From an uncultured Anaerosolibacter sp. (lineage in GTDB: Bacteria; Bacillota_A; Clostridia; Peptostreptococcales; Thermotaleaceae), in assembly GCA_937948705.1 (NCBI GenBank), contig CALECF010000125.1, positions 1 to 6,330 on the forward strand: a stretch of DNA of 6,330 nucleotides, read 5' to 3'. This document shows, one piece after another, positions 5,741-6,330 of this stretch. Under the pieces are notes generated by a model, which was given only the letters and a program-made list of their open reading frames with translations, was not told where the DNA came from and made no database searches. Numbering within the stretch: position 1 is the first letter of the stretch; each line of letters opens with the position of its first letter. The position numbers and the translations under genes were made by a program.

Positions 5741-5818
5741 TAAAGCCGTGAGGATACAATTTTGCCCACTTGCTATACTTTTTTGCGTTTTCCATAAAGC
5801 GTAATCTTTACACTGCAC

Positions 5819-5854
5819 AATATATTACCCCTTCATTTGAAGGGGTAATATATT
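5819..5854 (-). terminator. Terminator hairpin after topB
   Basis: Positions 5819-5835 and 5838-5854 are exact 17-base complements (core TACCCCTTCA and its complement) around a 2-base centre. On the minus strand the second arm ends AATATATT, with no long T-run beyond it, so termination rests on the strong stem and its A+T-rich base. The stop codon of topB (5855-5853) overlaps the outer end of the arm. Confidence 0.7.
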
Positions 5855-6330
5855 AGTTTAGTTTCAATTTTGACAGAGCATCTGCTAAAGCTGAGTTAAT
5901 CGGCTCATCCTGTGCCTTTTTCTGCTGATTTAAATACTTCGTTACATCACTCTTAGATACTTTGTTGCTATCCTGTTTCCTTCGCTCCTGGAAAGCAGAG
6001 AGTTTTTCACGATGACCGCAAGGGCAGACAAATATCTGTCCTTCTCCTTCTCCCCGTAGCTCCAGCTTTTTATGGCAATTGGGGCATCGTGCATTCGTAA
6101 CGGTGGCAAGACGCTTTCGATGACCGCAATCCCGATCCTGACAGACGAGCATCTTCCCTTTTTTTCCTTTTACTTCCAGCATGTATTTCCCGCACTCAGG
6201 ACACTTTGTTTTTGTAAGGTTGTCATGCCGGAAGTTCTCTGCGCTATTTTTGATCTCCTGTACCACTTCTTTTGCATAATCTCTCATCTCTTTTAGAAAA
6301 GTATCCTTTTTTAAGCTCCCTTTTGCGATG
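5853..6330 (-). CDS. topB: DNA topoisomerase III, C-terminal zinc-ribbon tail (gene runs off the right edge)
   Basis: The frame is open from the right edge to TAA at 5855-5853, giving the last 158 residues. The Met encoded at 6287 is internal, because the same frame continues upstream as FLKEMRDYAKE without a stop or ribosome binding site. Two zinc-ribbon-like modules are visible: CPEC (fragment residues 43-46) with C63 and C68 in CQDRDC, then CPNC (82-85) with CPC (102-104). All eight cysteines are present. The tail ends in a lysine-rich linker and NSALADALSKLKLN. This arrangement matches the C-terminus of TopB from clostridia as I remember it. TopB is a type IA enzyme that passes single DNA strands and resolves recombination or replication intermediates; its tyrosine active site and Toprim domain lie outside the window. 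A type IA paralogue such as TopA is the main alternative. Confidence 0.85.
   Translation of the reverse strand, partial: IAKGSLKKDTFLKEMRDYAKEVVQEIKNSAENFRHDNLTKTKCPECGKYMLEVKGKKGKMLVCQDRDCGHRKRLATVTNARCPNCHKKLELRGEGEGQIFVCPCGHREKLSAFQERRKQDSNKVSKSDVTKYLNQQKKAQDEPINSALADALSKLKLN

Noticed and set aside
6072..6296. Plus-strand open frame opposite topB
   Set aside because: It is antisense to the cysteine-rich TopB tail, whose pattern is unmistakably coding.
1..6330. CRISPR array or defence/prophage island
   Set aside because: There are no regularly spaced direct repeats, and no cas, phage or toxin-antitoxin genes in any frame.

Overview
The window looks like chromosomal DNA of a low-GC, Gram-positive anaerobe of the class Clostridia (Alkaliphilus/Clostridium-like). 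This is inferred from the A+T-rich intergenic DNA, strong AGGAG-type ribosome binding sites, sigma-A style promoters, and the protein families (MutS2-type ATPase, clostridial MATE exporter and M24 peptidase, Firmicutes-type TopB tail). The genus is a guess from remembered homologues.

Layout, left to right. (1) 1-852, minus strand: the N-terminal 284 residues of a MutS2-family protein; the rest, including the ATPase core, lies off the left edge. (2) 853-1642: a gene-poor stretch of about 790 bp that holds most of the unexplained structure. It contains a terminator-like hairpin just upstream of mutS2, an inverted-repeat element of MITE/REP type, a cluster of hairpins, and what looks like a self-contained minus-strand transcription unit (promoter, ribosome binding site, 7-codon ORF, long imperfect hairpin, terminator) matching no RNA family I can name. 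(3) 1643-4192, plus strand: a MATE multidrug/solute exporter followed by an M24 Xaa-Pro-type peptidase. (4) 4193-4436: a short intergenic stretch with two terminator hairpins, the second shared with the convergent gene. (5) 4437-5681, minus strand: a kinase of the S-methyl-5-thioribose kinase (MtnK) family with its own good promoter. (6) 5853-6330, minus strand: the C-terminal zinc-ribbon tail of DNA topoisomerase III (TopB), cut by the right edge.

The genes do not form one pathway. mutS2 and topB are DNA-maintenance genes, mtnK belongs to methionine salvage, and the MATE/M24 pair may be co-transcribed but has no proven joint role. The two strong hairpins that end the minus-strand genes at 4437 and 5853 each include the gene's stop codon. 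I see no defence system, CRISPR array, prophage or complete insertion sequence. The best candidates for something undescribed are the structured unit at about 1288-1546 and the diverged MtnK-like kinase.
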